Below are positions 34,681 to 45,178 of a stretch of DNA of 64,000 bases, piece by piece. Where the stretch lies: NCBI GenBank assembly GCA_036971715.1, contig JAVHJL010000006.1:3348001-3412000 (forward strand), written 5' to 3'. Source of the DNA: Arthrobotrys musiformis. Lineage: Eukaryota > Ascomycota > Orbiliomycetes > Orbiliales > Orbiliaceae. Position 1 is the first letter of the stretch. Each line of letters starts with the position of its first letter. Below the pieces are notes generated by a model, which saw nothing but the letters and a program-made list of their open reading frames with translations, searched no databases and was not told where the DNA came from. The position numbers and the translations under genes are program-made.

Positions 34681-35622
34681 AGGAGAAAGATGTCGAAACA
34701 GCAGAAGGGGCGACGTCCTTCTTTATAAATATTATATAGAGCAAAACGCAGCGCCACCTCATAAATATTCGCATCCCCGGAGTTCAAAAACATACACCCA
34801 GACAAATTAGACAGCATCCACGGCTACTACATTCCACTTTCTATTCCTTTCCTTTGTTCTGAAAAGTGTCTCATTTTCACTGAATATATACCTCCACTTT
34901 ACACAGCCCGCAGGCCGCTTCAGCCTCCTTAATGTTGTTATTTTATATCTGTAGTTTAATAGGACCGACACGGAACTCGGAAAGAATCCGAGGTATCGAG
35001 TACCATTTTTGTTCCAAAATAATATTATAATCTCAATTAATGCTACCTCAGTGCTGTATCCGCCTTATCACATGCCAATACCTCCCCTAGCACCTATACC
35101 TCAATGAAAAAACACATCTTGACGCCGTACTCATTCATAAATTTCTTGGTATTGCAGTTTTCTTGGATCTGCGCTTATGTAGAGCCCTAGAACAATCAGG
35201 CTAGCTAGCCCCGCCCCCCATGCAGTAGTATATAATAAAAGGCATAGTTGGATTCTTTGCAGCAGATGTGCTTTTTGCTATCGAAACGTGGTCTGGTAAA
35301 GATCGAAACGGAAAGAAACAAACGACGACCTCTGAACCAAGTTTTATAAAAAGAACGGCCTGGAAAAACAATGCATGGAGATAAAAAAAACAAACCGAAC
35401 GCCGAATAACCCGTCCAATTTCACCGTGTAGAAGTCATACAAAAAGAAGAGTCTAAGAGCCCGTTCGATAGGAGATACATGCGTGCCCAACAAACCTTCA
35501 GCCCGGATCATAAAAATTCCTTAATGCGCCGTATAATGGATATTTTACAACAAGAAAAAACAAGAACAAAGGAGAGATAGAAAGTAAAAGTGGGGAGGTA
35601 AGACCAACCAAACTCAACGGCG
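34681..35622. other. Spacer between convergent MFS and F-box-like genes
   Basis: It is the 3' flanks of two convergent genes. It is AT-rich with A-tracts, and I see no gene. Confidence 0.5.
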
Positions 35623-36992
35623 CTAGCTCAAGTTGGTGTCATTTTCCTTCACCCAATCTTCCCACCACTCCCTAACCAGGTGGTCAAAGTACCTCCAGCG
35701 AGCGGGTTTCTGGAATCGACCTTCGAGCTTGTAAAAGTCTTTCTTAATAGTTAGATCCAAGCCGGCACGATCTTTCAGTGGGAGTTTAAAGAGCTCTATT
35801 TTCGTCAAAGCGTCTACCCTCGCCCCGATGTAAGCCCTCCACGCCGAACACCCAAAAGTGTAGTGGTACTTCAATACGGAAGAATGGAACCCAGAGCATG
35901 AGAGACGATAACGGGCGTTCGTATAGTTTGGTTGTCGGTTCATAAAGATAGAAGGGTCTGGGGTGACAGAGAGGCGGAAGCAAGTCGATTCAATGACATC
36001 CTGTGGGACGGCTGGCCGGGATATGCCTTCGTTATCGAATTCAATGATCCAGGTGAACTTGTCACCGACACGGCGGGGACGAGTTATCTCCTGTGTGTAA
36101 GGGAGAGGAGAGGAGTTCCAAATAATGGGTCGAAAATCGTAGTCATACTGTGAGTAGCGTAGAAGAGAATGCTGGACACTATCCGTATTCAAGTCCCGCG
36201 TGATGAACGATATTTTGTGCATGAAAGCAGATTTTGGGAACAAGGCGTATGCTTTATGAGATGTAACGAGATTCAGGAGGTGAGTTGTGTTCACTGCGGC
36301 TAGGAAGGCACCAAGTGGTGAGTTCGAACAGACTCGTATCTCAACGACTTGTCCTCGATGGGTTGGTCTTTCATATTTCCTTCGCTAACGATACAAAAAA
36401 GATTAGTCGCAGAAGAGGAATATGCGTAATTTCAGAAGAGATACAACCATACCCTTGACTCGGTTTTACCCTCTGCACGCGGTAGTTCTTCATAGCCATG
36501 TGATCGAAGGTATTGTTCTAGCGCTGTGGAAGATGCGCCGCCAGTAGCGTAGAAACGGACCGTGGAAGTACGGTATTCTCTGCTAAAAAGTGCGGTGGCA
36601 AAATGACTTCCGATAATGATATTTTGTTCTGCCATGATGGAACGAAGGCTCTTGGGATTAACGAAATACCTCGACAGCATCTTGTCGATATCACATTCTA
36701 TGTTTGCGATTTGTCGTGGGAGGGTGGACAGAGCTTTGCAAGTAAATGACAGGCGGGCAATATCATCGAATTGGAGGTTTTCGAAGATACTGCAGAAGAT
36801 TGGATAATAAACCGAGGCGTCGAAGAGCTTGAGCAAGACCGAAGGTTCTGCCAGAGCCTGAAGAGCAACCTTGGGGGTGGGAATATCACTCGACGGCATG
36901 GTGGAAGGATCTGTCGGTGGGGTTGGTGTGTTATATTTCTCTGCGGCAGCGCCTTGACGCCACAGGCTTCTATCGAGATTGCTGCAAGACAT
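35623..36992 (-). CDS. F-box-like protein, two exons
   Basis: Exon 1 is 36992-36453 (180 residues). The intron is 36452-36385 (68 nt, GTATGG to GTTAG, phase 0). Exon 2 is 36384-35623 (253 residues). The total is 433 residues. An F-box-like helix set lies at about residues 60-95: YYPIFCSIFENLQFDDIARL then TCKALSTLP. After the splice the chain reads RRKYERPTHRGQVVEIRVCS, continuous with the downstream domain. The C-terminal half has no recognised repeats. It is rich in aromatic and basic residues and resembles other ascomycete F-box proteins with no named partner-binding domain. The expected role is SCF ubiquitin-ligase substrate recruitment. A second ATG at MPSSDIPT could be the start. It is divergent from the GH135-like gene. 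Confidence 0.72.
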
Positions 36993-38377
36993 TGTTTTTT
37001 GTTTTTGGCGTTACTGAAGTTCAAACCCGATCGGAAGTTGTTGATCGTAACGGAGATTTTTGAGATGACATCGCCAGCTGAGAGGGATACCGTAGCAGAA
37101 ACTTGTGATGTGATGGGATGCGATGCGATGCGATGCAAATAGCTGGTGGCTGTTCTTTGAGGTTGGTCTGCCTGATGTTGGTCGAGGAAAGGTGCCAAGG
37201 GAAGACGCGACTGGCTGGGGAGGTTGGATTGGCGATGCCGTTGCATTTTTCGCAGGACAACACATTTCCAACTCGGACGTCGTCCATAAGGCCGACGTTC
37301 CTGTGATCACGTGACACATCGATTCGATATCTTGTGCAAAATACGATATATAACGGTCTGTGAATGATAACCCGTGCAATCTACGGTATTGAACTCGAAC
37401 TCATCAATAGTAGGAAGCTCGAAACTCCCCAAGACCATGGAAGCGGACTCACACAATCGTAAGCTAAGTTATCAGTGCGTTACAGCTGAGCGTTGATGAG
37501 AGAGCCCACAGAGTTCAAGCGCCAGACTCTAAATTCCGGATTCGGCCAAAACGCTAAATCAGAAGCGTAAGCGTCTAGACATCCTCCATATACCCATCGG
37601 GGCTTAAGGGTCTATCACTAGCGATATCCAGCTAAACTTCCTGAAGTAAGCTTCAAGAAGCCCCTTCCGCCCTCCTCGACTAAGGTTATCCAACAACCCC
37701 TGAGAGTAGCCGTGTCAAAAACGTAGCTACCAAAGCACATACAGATTCAGGTACCGCCTGGCTAACACTTTTGGTGTGCGTTTTTGAAACCTTAACCTTT
37801 AAACTCCAAAAGCTATACAGAGTATACCGACCCTTCTAGAAGTCTACCCAGAGAAGAGGGGGGGCGAAAGCATAACTTTGAGACTGTATAAAGCGCTTGG
37901 CGAACCCCCTGTTCAATCTCCACTTTTTTCTTTGCCCTAGTCTTTGTTTCAAGAAGTTTGTGTCTATAGATCGTTTTCCAACTTGGCTATCGATACGATA
38001 CCATCCACTGTGAGTAGTCGAGTTTGCATATTTGTTGCGTTAGATGATTCTTTGACGCCATGGATCACTAGCACTAACATTGAAAGTTTCGTCCTCGTCA
38101 TAGCAGCAAGTACCCCTATATTCTTCGTGGGAAGGGGGGCATTTAGGATAGACAACTATATATATAAACGAGATAGGATCGAAACAACTAGATTCTCAGT
38201 AAGCATGTACCTTCACCAATTATTCATTCCTTTATTACACTCCTTTGACTATACCTCTGCTGTGCAGACCGCTCATTCTTTCTCAATCTAATTCAGTTCT
38301 ATCTACCAATAGAGCCATCGATACAGCCCCTCTTTTTTTTTTTTTTTTATAGAGCCTCAGAAATTAAGCTATCTAAC
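36993..38377. other. Divergent promoter region with GATGC microsatellite
   Basis: A GATGC-type pentamer repeat lies near 37,117-37,137. A TATA-type box lies at 37887, about 490 bp before the GH135-like ATG. A possible 5' leader intron runs between a GTGAGT near 38,010 and a GTGCAG near 38,268. No independent gene is supported. Confidence 0.45.
37887..37893 (+). promoter_or_regulatory. Possible TATA box of the GH135-like gene
   Basis: TATAAAG precedes a C/T-rich start-site-like stretch (from about 37,913). The ATG is 485 bp further, so it would imply a long leader, possibly holding one intron. Confidence 0.3.
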
Positions 38378-39937
38378 ATGAGCCGCCCATATATGGTCCC
38401 AGAAAAGATCCCTGAGATCCATCTCATCGACCATGACGACATCCCCGACGTCGAAAATCAGGGCGAAAAAAGAAATCTTTTATTTCGCCCTGTGCACGGA
38501 GAGATCAAATACAGGCACGCGGAGCCCTACAAGAAGCTCATAGTCGTGATCGTTGTCCTCTTGTTGGCATCGGTCATTGCAGCTATTGGTGCCCTTAAGA
38601 TGAGATGCAGCAGCGGATATGCAGCGGACAGTTTTCGCCATGTGGGCTCTTTCCCAGGCGTATTCAAGCGAATTGTTGTGCCTCCAGGGTGGAATGAAAA
38701 GAGCAATAGCTTGGCTGAAGTTGAGACTACTGCTGACGTTACGAAACGAATAGTTGTCCCTGCTGGATGGAAGGATAATAGTAACGATTTGACGGAGGTC
38801 GAAACTACTGCCGATGTGACGAAACGCATTGTTGTCCCTGCGGGAACAAAAGAGCCCTCTAAGGATGGAAATCTCTTTGAGAGAGACTTCACCTTGAAAC
38901 GTCCACAGGGTTGGGCTGGGAATGTACCCCTCAAGGGTATCAACAAACGGGGCCAAGATTCCTGGAAAAAGCCAAAGGGCTGGCACTCGATTGAGGATAT
39001 CAATAAAAGGGCTACCAATGTCTGGAAGAACCCGAAGGGTTGGAAGGGCCGTATCGGTTCTATCGGAAGGAGAGCAACTTGGACAAAGGCAGGTTCCACT
39101 GCAGTTTATATTGGCTCACCTGGTAGTACCGCCGGGAGCACTGTTGGAGCGATTACCGATTCCCTCAGTACTGTTATCAACGCTAGTATTACGGTTCCGC
39201 TCTACTCCTACCCTGGCAAAGGAGCACAAGATTGGGCCCCAATGTTCAAGGCACTAAACTCTTCCTCAAGCACTAAATTCACCATTATCATTAACCCAGA
39301 CAACGGCCCGGGCAGCGGCGATCCAGACGCCAATTTCCAAATTGGAATCAAGAAACTAAAATCATTTGCCAATGCAGAAGTCTTCGGCTATGTGCACCAG
39401 TCATATGGCAAACGTAATATTACTGATGTTCAGGCCGATTTACGAGCCTATGCAGCCTGGAGAGCTCCGAAAATCGGTATCTCAATTGATGGAATATTCT
39501 TTGACGAGTCTCCTGATACCGCAGCCAATGCCCCGTACGTTGCTACCGTAAACACCTTCGCCAAAGCCCAAGGCCTTTCAACTACTATCCAGAACGCCGG
39601 AACCATCCCTTCCAAAGAATACTTCGCCCCAACCCAGAATACCGATATCACGGTCATTTTGGAGGACAGCTTTGACGATTACGACAATATCGCGGCTAAG
39701 TACGATAACCTTGCCGCACAGTACGGTGTTTCTAAAAGTGCCTTCAGCTTCATCATCTACGAGGCCCCAACAGATTCTCAGAGCATTCGCAGCGCTGTTG
39801 CCAAAATGACGAAGCAAGTCGGTCACGTTTTCATGTCTGATCTTACTCAGGCTGAGGCGTACACGAGTATCTCTAACGACCACTTCACGACTTTCATTTC
39901 GGCCATGGTTAAAGCCTTTTCGTCATCTACATCGTAA
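38378..39937 (+). CDS. Membrane-anchored spherulin-4/GH135-like protein with dibasic-repeat stalk
   Basis: A type II membrane protein of 519 residues in one exon. Residues 1-52 are a cytosolic tail and 53-73 are a single anchor (KLIVVIVVLLLASVIAAIGA). Residues 97-232 are a repeat stalk cut by KR at 97, 123, 149, 174, 190 and 210 and RR at 231. Residues about 268-519 are a spherulin-4 domain. Known relatives include Aspergillus Sph3 (GH135), an endo-alpha-1,4-N-acetylgalactosaminidase needed for galactosaminogalactan, itself N-terminally anchored. The acidic pair Asp376-Glu377 (FFDESP) and Glu429 (VILED) match the catalytic region, so activity is plausible. Sph3 is about 300 residues, and the extra length here is the stalk. 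The dibasic sites suggest Kex2 cleavage in the Golgi, freeing the enzyme and peptides. No other galactosaminogalactan gene is adjacent. Confidence 0.85.
   Translation: MSRPYMVPEKIPEIHLIDHDDIPDVENQGEKRNLLFRPVHGEIKYRHAEPYKKLIVVIVVLLLASVIAAIGALKMRCSSGYAADSFRHVGSFPGVFKRIVVPPGWNEKSNSLAEVETTADVTKRIVVPAGWKDNSNDLTEVETTADVTKRIVVPAGTKEPSKDGNLFERDFTLKRPQGWAGNVPLKGINKRGQDSWKKPKGWHSIEDINKRATNVWKNPKGWKGRIGSIGRRATWTKAGSTAVYIGSPGSTAGSTVGAITDSLSTVINASITVPLYSYPGKGAQDWAPMFKALNSSSSTKFTIIINPDNGPGSGDPDANFQIGIKKLKSFANAEVFGYVHQSYGKRNITDVQADLRAYAAWRAPKIGISIDGIFFDESPDTAANAPYVATVNTFAKAQGLSTTIQNAGTIPSKEYFAPTQNTDITVILEDSFDDYDNIAAKYDNLAAQYGVSKSAFSFIIYEAPTDSQSIRSAVAKMTKQVGHVFMSDLTQAEAYTSISNDHFTTFISAMVKAFSSSTS
38666..39073 (+). 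repeat. Lys-Arg-bounded peptide repeats (in-frame)
   Basis: Two repeat types lie inside the GH135-like gene. Type A is three units of about 78 bp (38666, 38744 and 38822). Each starts KRIVVP and has GW or GT next, and the first two share EVETTADVT. Type B is three shorter units carrying WxGN or the WKxPKGW pattern followed by IN-KR. The unit starts coincide with dibasic sites. Confidence 0.85.
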
Positions 39938-40519
39938 GCCGGTCTGGCCGAGAAAAAGTATTCGCATACATGTTGATCTAAATGTTTGTCGGGAACGAAT
40001 TTGAGTTATTTATGCTTCTTTTTCATGTAAAATAAGGCTTGATTAGCTTAAGCTTAGCAAAATCAACAATTTATTTCGTACTTGGGGCTTGAAAGCCAAA
40101 CCTCGAGCTCCTCCGAAGCTAGGTTATAATAATATAAACGCGCACGTGCAGCGAGGATCAAAACACTAAAAAATATCTTTGGTATATGTAACGAAGTAGT
40201 GGAAACTTAATCACATTATGATTAATGTCTGCAGGAAATAGGTTGTAGCTATGGTAGATAATATCTCGTAAATTATGGTATATATGCTAACTAAATATAT
40301 ATAATGCAGATAGACTAGACCTCCCGCCCATAGAGGATGTGTTGAAGAGACTCGGAAAATAAATTTAAAATAAAAGAAAACAAGAACCCCGATCGCTATG
40401 CAAGAAAAAGATTACAAAGAACGTCACAACGTCGTTGAACGCTTTAGAGAAGCACATGCACAACTACTCGTGTTGACAAATAGGCAGTTTCAGGCCTTTT
40501 ACCTGGCGCCGTAGTTGAC
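39938..40519. other. Spacer between convergent GH135-like and AA7 genes
   Basis: It is the 3' flanks of two convergent genes. It is AT-rich and no coding signal is seen. Confidence 0.5.
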
Positions 40520-42043
40520 TTACCTGGCTGGATCGATACTTTGGGGGTACCAAAAGAGTTGGTCCTTGTCCCACTTCTTCTTGACCAAGGAAAGTTTGGT
40601 CAATTGTTTCCCGTAGTACAACTTCTGGGCTTGAGACCTCGAGTATGTTGGGTCGGCATAATTGACATACGAAAAGTCCCCAGATCTCCGGATAACCTTG
40701 TCAAAATCGGTTAAAAACTTTATCGCAGCAGTGTTGCCTTGCGGTGAAAAGCCATTATTCATGGTGGTATAAAACTGGAAATTCCAGAGGGTATCGCGAT
40801 GCCCGTAACTACTCTCGTTCAACAGAGCCGGATTGGTAATGGCACTATTGCCACCTCCATAGAGATTGATAATGACGAACCAGGGGAGGGCTTGGTTTAC
40901 TGCGCCTGGGCCTTGTTGAGCTGCATAGTTGAAGAAGTTTTCTATTCCCTTACGTTCGATTGGGGCTCTATCAGAGGTCACGAGAGACTTTGCGTAGAAG
41001 GTCGTGTGTTCATTGTAGCCGGTTTCGGGAACGCTAAGAGTTCCGCTGCCGGCGAAACGAAGAAGCGTGTCGATCCACCCTCTCGTGTCCAGCGTTGTGC
41101 TAGAAGGTGCAGGTAGCTGCCGGAGAAGAGGTTGGAAGAGAGTATTAAATTGTGCGATGGTCTTGCCGTAGTAGGCCCCCGAGAGTTCAAAGCTAATCCC
41201 GCTTCCCCATAGCGAGACTCCAAGGCCAAGCTCTTTAGGCGCTGTTCTAGCGAAAGTCTGGATTTTCATGAACGTATCAACGGCTTCGCTTACAGATCGT
41301 GGTTGGAATCTGTAGGAGTAGTTAACGATGCTCTCCGGAACGTCATATGTCTTAAACCAGAACTTGGTGATGATGCCAAAGCTCGGTGCTGCACCCTTTA
41401 AAGCCCAGAAAAGGTCGCCGTTGTAGTTATTCTTCGCGATCTTTAGAGACCCGTCGGCGGTTACGACCTGAACCTGCATTATCTGATCTACCATGAGGCC
41501 CCAATTCCGGCTAGAAATTCCAAATCCACCGAGACTTGGATGTCCCATGCCTACAGCGGGACATGTTCCATGTGGGATACCACGTTTTGCTTGATCATAA
41601 AGTTTTCGTGCTATATTGCCAAGTCTCGCACCACCGCCAACTTCGGCCCACGTGGTCTTTGGATCATATTTGACGTCGTGGAAGTTTTGTAGATCTATGA
41701 CTACGCTTCCATCGGCACCACCAAGGCCCTGAGCTGAATAGGAATGCCCGCCACCTCTAGCGCTAACCTTGAGACGGTATTTCTTAGCGCATTTAACGGT
41801 GTTCGACACATGTGTGGTTGTTGTCGGGATGGTGACGACGATAGGTCTGGGCTGTATGCGAAGATTGTATGGGGAAGCCAGCTGACCAAAGTTCGCTGAT
41901 GATTGGAGGACTACTGGGACCTTTCCGGTGGACAGGCAGTCGACGAAAGTTTCTCTCGGAGATAAATCGAAATCATCCCCTGGAACAGGTGAGGCCGACG
42001 CTAAAAGTGGCGCGAGACCGAGCAAAATCGAAATGCGAACCAT
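40520..42043 (-). CDS. Secreted FAD-linked oxidase, AA7 / berberine-bridge-like
   Basis: A 507-residue single-exon flavoprotein of the vanillyl-alcohol/BBE superfamily. A signal peptide (MVRISILLGLAPLLASASP) gives secretion. The FAD-binding domain spans about residues 60-240 and the BBE domain is C-terminal (SYVNYADPTYSRS near the end). Both covalent FAD anchors are present: His100 in RGGGHS and Cys161 in HGTCPAVGMGH, so the flavin should be bicovalent as in gluco-oligosaccharide oxidases. The family oxidises sugars at C1, or alkaloid-type and phenolic substrates. No substrate can be assigned, although family AA7 suggests carbohydrate oxidation with peroxide release. It is convergent with the GH135-like gene, 582 bp apart. 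A TATA box lies about 145 bp upstream. Confidence 0.93.
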   Translation of the reverse strand: MVRISILLGLAPLLASASPVPGDDFDLSPRETFVDCLSTGKVPVVLQSSANFGQLASPYNLRIQPRPIVVTIPTTTTHVSNTVKCAKKYRLKVSARGGGHSYSAQGLGGADGSVVIDLQNFHDVKYDPKTTWAEVGGGARLGNIARKLYDQAKRGIPHGTCPAVGMGHPSLGGFGISSRNWGLMVDQIMQVQVVTADGSLKIAKNNYNGDLFWALKGAAPSFGIITKFWFKTYDVPESIVNYSYRFQPRSVSEAVDTFMKIQTFARTAPKELGLGVSLWGSGISFELSGAYYGKTIAQFNTLFQPLLRQLPAPSSTTLDTRGWIDTLLRFAGSGTLSVPETGYNEHTTFYAKSLVTSDRAPIERKGIENFFNYAAQQGPGAVNQALPWFVIINLYGGGNSAITNPALLNESSYGHRDTLWNFQFYTTMNNGFSPQGNTAAIKFLTDFDKVIRRSGDFSYVNYADPTYSRSQAQKLYYGKQLTKLSLVKKKWDKDQLFWYPQSIDPAR

Positions 42044-42186
42044 GTCGTAAGGATGCTAAAAAAGGACGGCGTGTTGTTTTTGGCAAAATCCAACAATACC
42101 ACCTTGCCGTGAGAAGCTTCAAAAAGACGACAATGCAGCAAGGGAAAAAATGGATATAGTGAAATCTCCAATTCCGCAGGTGTCGT

Positions 42187-42193
42187 TATATAA
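42187..42193 (-). promoter_or_regulatory. TATA box of the AA7 oxidase gene
   Basis: TATATAA, palindromic on both strands, lies about 145 bp upstream of the oxidase ATG. Confidence 0.45.
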
Positions 42194-45153
42194 GAAAGGT
42201 TCGGTTGTATTCGACTGTCTAAACTGCCCCTCTTTATTCTCGACAAAATGGGACTCGTCGGGCCTTCCGCTTGTAAGTACAAGAACTAAATTGTTGGTCT
42301 TTTTTCGTTTTCTGCCCGCAGCTACCTTTCACGCCAGGGCCGGCAACGTCATAAAGAAGGTGGAAGCGTTGCATTCGGCAATATCCTTTCAAGGATGCAC
42401 ATCGATTTCAGGTTGTTTACCTGGATCAGCCCACAAAAGCAGTTCCCCAAGAGGTCATCAGAACACTAGTGTCGTTAGACTTGTCAAGAAGGCTTGGATG
42501 GCGTTTCCCCAAAGCTTGTTGATTTCCCATTGATTCGTCCCGGTTGGTTTGGGGAGGGTGGTATTTGTGATACTCATGTGTTGCCCTTCCTTCCTCTTTT
42601 CGCTGAGGGGCCTCCAAAAAGCGACTAGAACTGGTATATCCATACCAATGGGTGCTAGGATGGCCAATCCTGGCCTGCTGGCTGAGAAGGAAGACCGAAA
42701 AAAAAAAAATAGGATACAACAGCCAGCTGAACTGCACCGCACTGCACACCTGCTCGGAAGCGGGCCCGAAAAGAGGCAAGCAAAAGCCTTTGTGAAAAAT
42801 TCTAGAGCTCAAGGGCTTGAAAAACTCATAGAGGCGGAAGGTAGAAAAATCCTCGAGGTTTGCGAGCTCGATTTGCATGGGGTCCCGTTATAACGTTAGA
42901 GAGGTTGGATATATAATTATAACGCTAGGTTGTGTGACGTTGCTTTGCTTTCGGGTTCTGTATCCAACACATGTACACAGCCAGCCTCGCAATAGCTATA
43001 GGGATACAATAAAAAGGCCATTCGACGGGTTGATTGTGCAAGATAGTTACTTCCTCAAGTAGTCGTTTGAAGATGACGTCCTTGAGAACAGCTAGGTGCC
43101 TCAATCCGGCGTCAACACAGCCCTCATAATGGCTTTTGAGGTGGGATCAGCAGTTATGAGGTCTGCTTCTTCTTCTTCTGGAAATGTCGCACAATGCGCG
43201 CCGATCAGCCCGCACGTGGTGATCTACAGCAAGCTACGGAGGTGCGCAGTACCAGGCCAGGAAACCAACTCACAACCAGCTAAACTTCAGGTAACGCTGG
43301 ATACAGCATGCAACGTGCAACGTGCAACATGCAACATCAACTCCAACTCGTAGAGTCAACATCTGCGAGCCAATATGGCGAGGCTGGCGCAAGCCACACA
43401 ACGCCACCAACATGCAACGAGCTTGCTCTCGAGGCCCCATGTTAGGTCTCCTATTATATTAGTCACCGATTTAATCTGGGGTTTCCTTTATATATATTTA
43501 CTGTTGCCTGTAATTATGCGTAAACTGTGCCCCTCGACACCTACCGTTCAATCAAGAGGGTGATGAAAGCCTCTGGCTACGACCCCAGGACCAAAACCTT
43601 TCGAAATTAATTATCAGGTGCCAGGAATTTCTGAACAGGGGTCAAGTTATTCCGGCCGATATCTTAATTACCGTTCCGCCTCCCCAGCGATAGGAACCAG
43701 ATTTTTCCCTATTTCTGTACACTTGTATCTGTATATATTTAGCACAATAGTTAATAACCTATCTCGGTCTGTGCCACAGATAACCCTGCTACTATACTCC
43801 TTGGTAATAGAAGTTGGGAAAAATCTGTTACATCTGTTGTAGAGCTCTGACCATTCGCTTACCTCGCATGTATATACGGGGGAATGCAAATATACAAGGA
43901 CTATACATGCAATAGCTCCCAAAATGGTATATATATACGTATACCGGGATATTTTTCTTGACCCACTCAGATTCATACTGGGTGGCTTTGTAGGTAGTGC
44001 CCCGTTTCGCTATGAAACGAAATTCTGGATTTCGTGGAGCACAAAGTTTCTATCATGAGGCCGCCAGCTTTGACCTCCAATTCTAAGAAACAATCAAAAT
44101 AGACATCGGCGGCCCATGCGATCGCTACTTGTTGAGCTGGTGATAAGTGAGGGGGGTGGGCGTGTGTTACAAAGTATAGACTTCACGTCAGCTTGGATGT
44201 AGCGGCATTAAAAAGAATGATTTGAGCTTTTATTTTTCATCCCCCAAGGATCCAGTCCTCGATATGCTCTCAACCTTGTGGATGCATTTCCTTCCGTATC
44301 ATGACCACGTATGTTACTCTACAACGCCGAAGGTCCTGGACAATATTCCGCTTATCGAAGCTGCACTAATCATGCTCACGTAGCACCAAATATGATCGGG
44401 AGAGCGAATGCATCGTCGAGAGGTCTGGGGTAAGTTTTGCACTGCTAATAAAGAATGGCACCGAACCGTCTTTTTTTTTCCATGGCTCGAGGTTGCATTT
44501 TGGGCGGGGGAAATTGTTACACGAGAATATTACAGCCGAGCAAAGTCTTCAAAGCGATTGGATATCTCAGCGGGCAATATTAATATGTGCGCGAATTTTT
44601 GTTCCATATTTTATATCCGAATGATGAAGGCAATGTCCTTTCGATCATCTTTTTTTTTTTTGACATGCATATGACCCTCAAGGATAGAGCATTTCCGTTT
44701 TCATCAACTATCAATCTCTGCACATGTCCTCCACGCAACTTGCTCGGGCGCTGCCCCGGGGTCTATCGGGGGAGAATTTAGATCAGGTGGTCTTTTAATT
44801 TTGTGAATGTAAAACACGCCCACGGAAATGCAGCCTTCCATTCGCTTAAGTGGAACCTTCAGCCTCGGCTTCTGAGTGGCACAAAGACTTGCGATTGAGA
44901 GGCATGTACTACGTATGTTAAGCACGTTGATGGCGCTCGCGCACCGGAAGGGGCGACATGAATACGTCAGGATGTATGTACCAGTCGAGAACGGAGAGTC
45001 TTGACTGGTAACCTCCTTGTCTCCTTCAACGTGGCGGGAGGCCATTAGTTACTCAATTAGACGATAAGGTACGATTGTCCACCTGTTTCTCGATCAGAGA
45101 GCTACATTCCTGCTCGTTATCCCGATATCCCACGCGGCAACTTTTACTCGTGG

Positions 45154-45178
45154 TTTTTTTTTTTTTTTTTTTTTTTTT
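45154..45178 (+). repeat. Homopolymer of 25 T
   Basis: An uninterrupted T run in the gene-free stretch. It could be the A-tail scar of a retroposed sequence on the minus strand, but no coding remnant was identified beside it. Confidence 0.8.

Noticed and set aside
37500..37580. tRNA-like GCGCCAGACTCTAAATTCCGG sequence
   Set aside because: The stems do not pair and there is no box B with the right spacing, so I treat it as coincidence.
38666..39073. KR-repeat stalk as a simple glycoside-hydrolase linker
   Set aside because: Not rejected outright. The regular dibasic spacing and two repeat types made the precursor reading more likely, so it is listed as a finding, not a plain linker.
42549..42893. 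114-codon plus-strand frame in the gene-poor stretch
   Set aside because: No domain, no splice partner and unremarkable composition, so it is likely chance.
45154..45178. 25-T tract as a retrotransposon poly-A end
   Set aside because: No target-site duplication or coding remnant is visible on its minus-strand upstream side, so it is listed only as a homopolymer.
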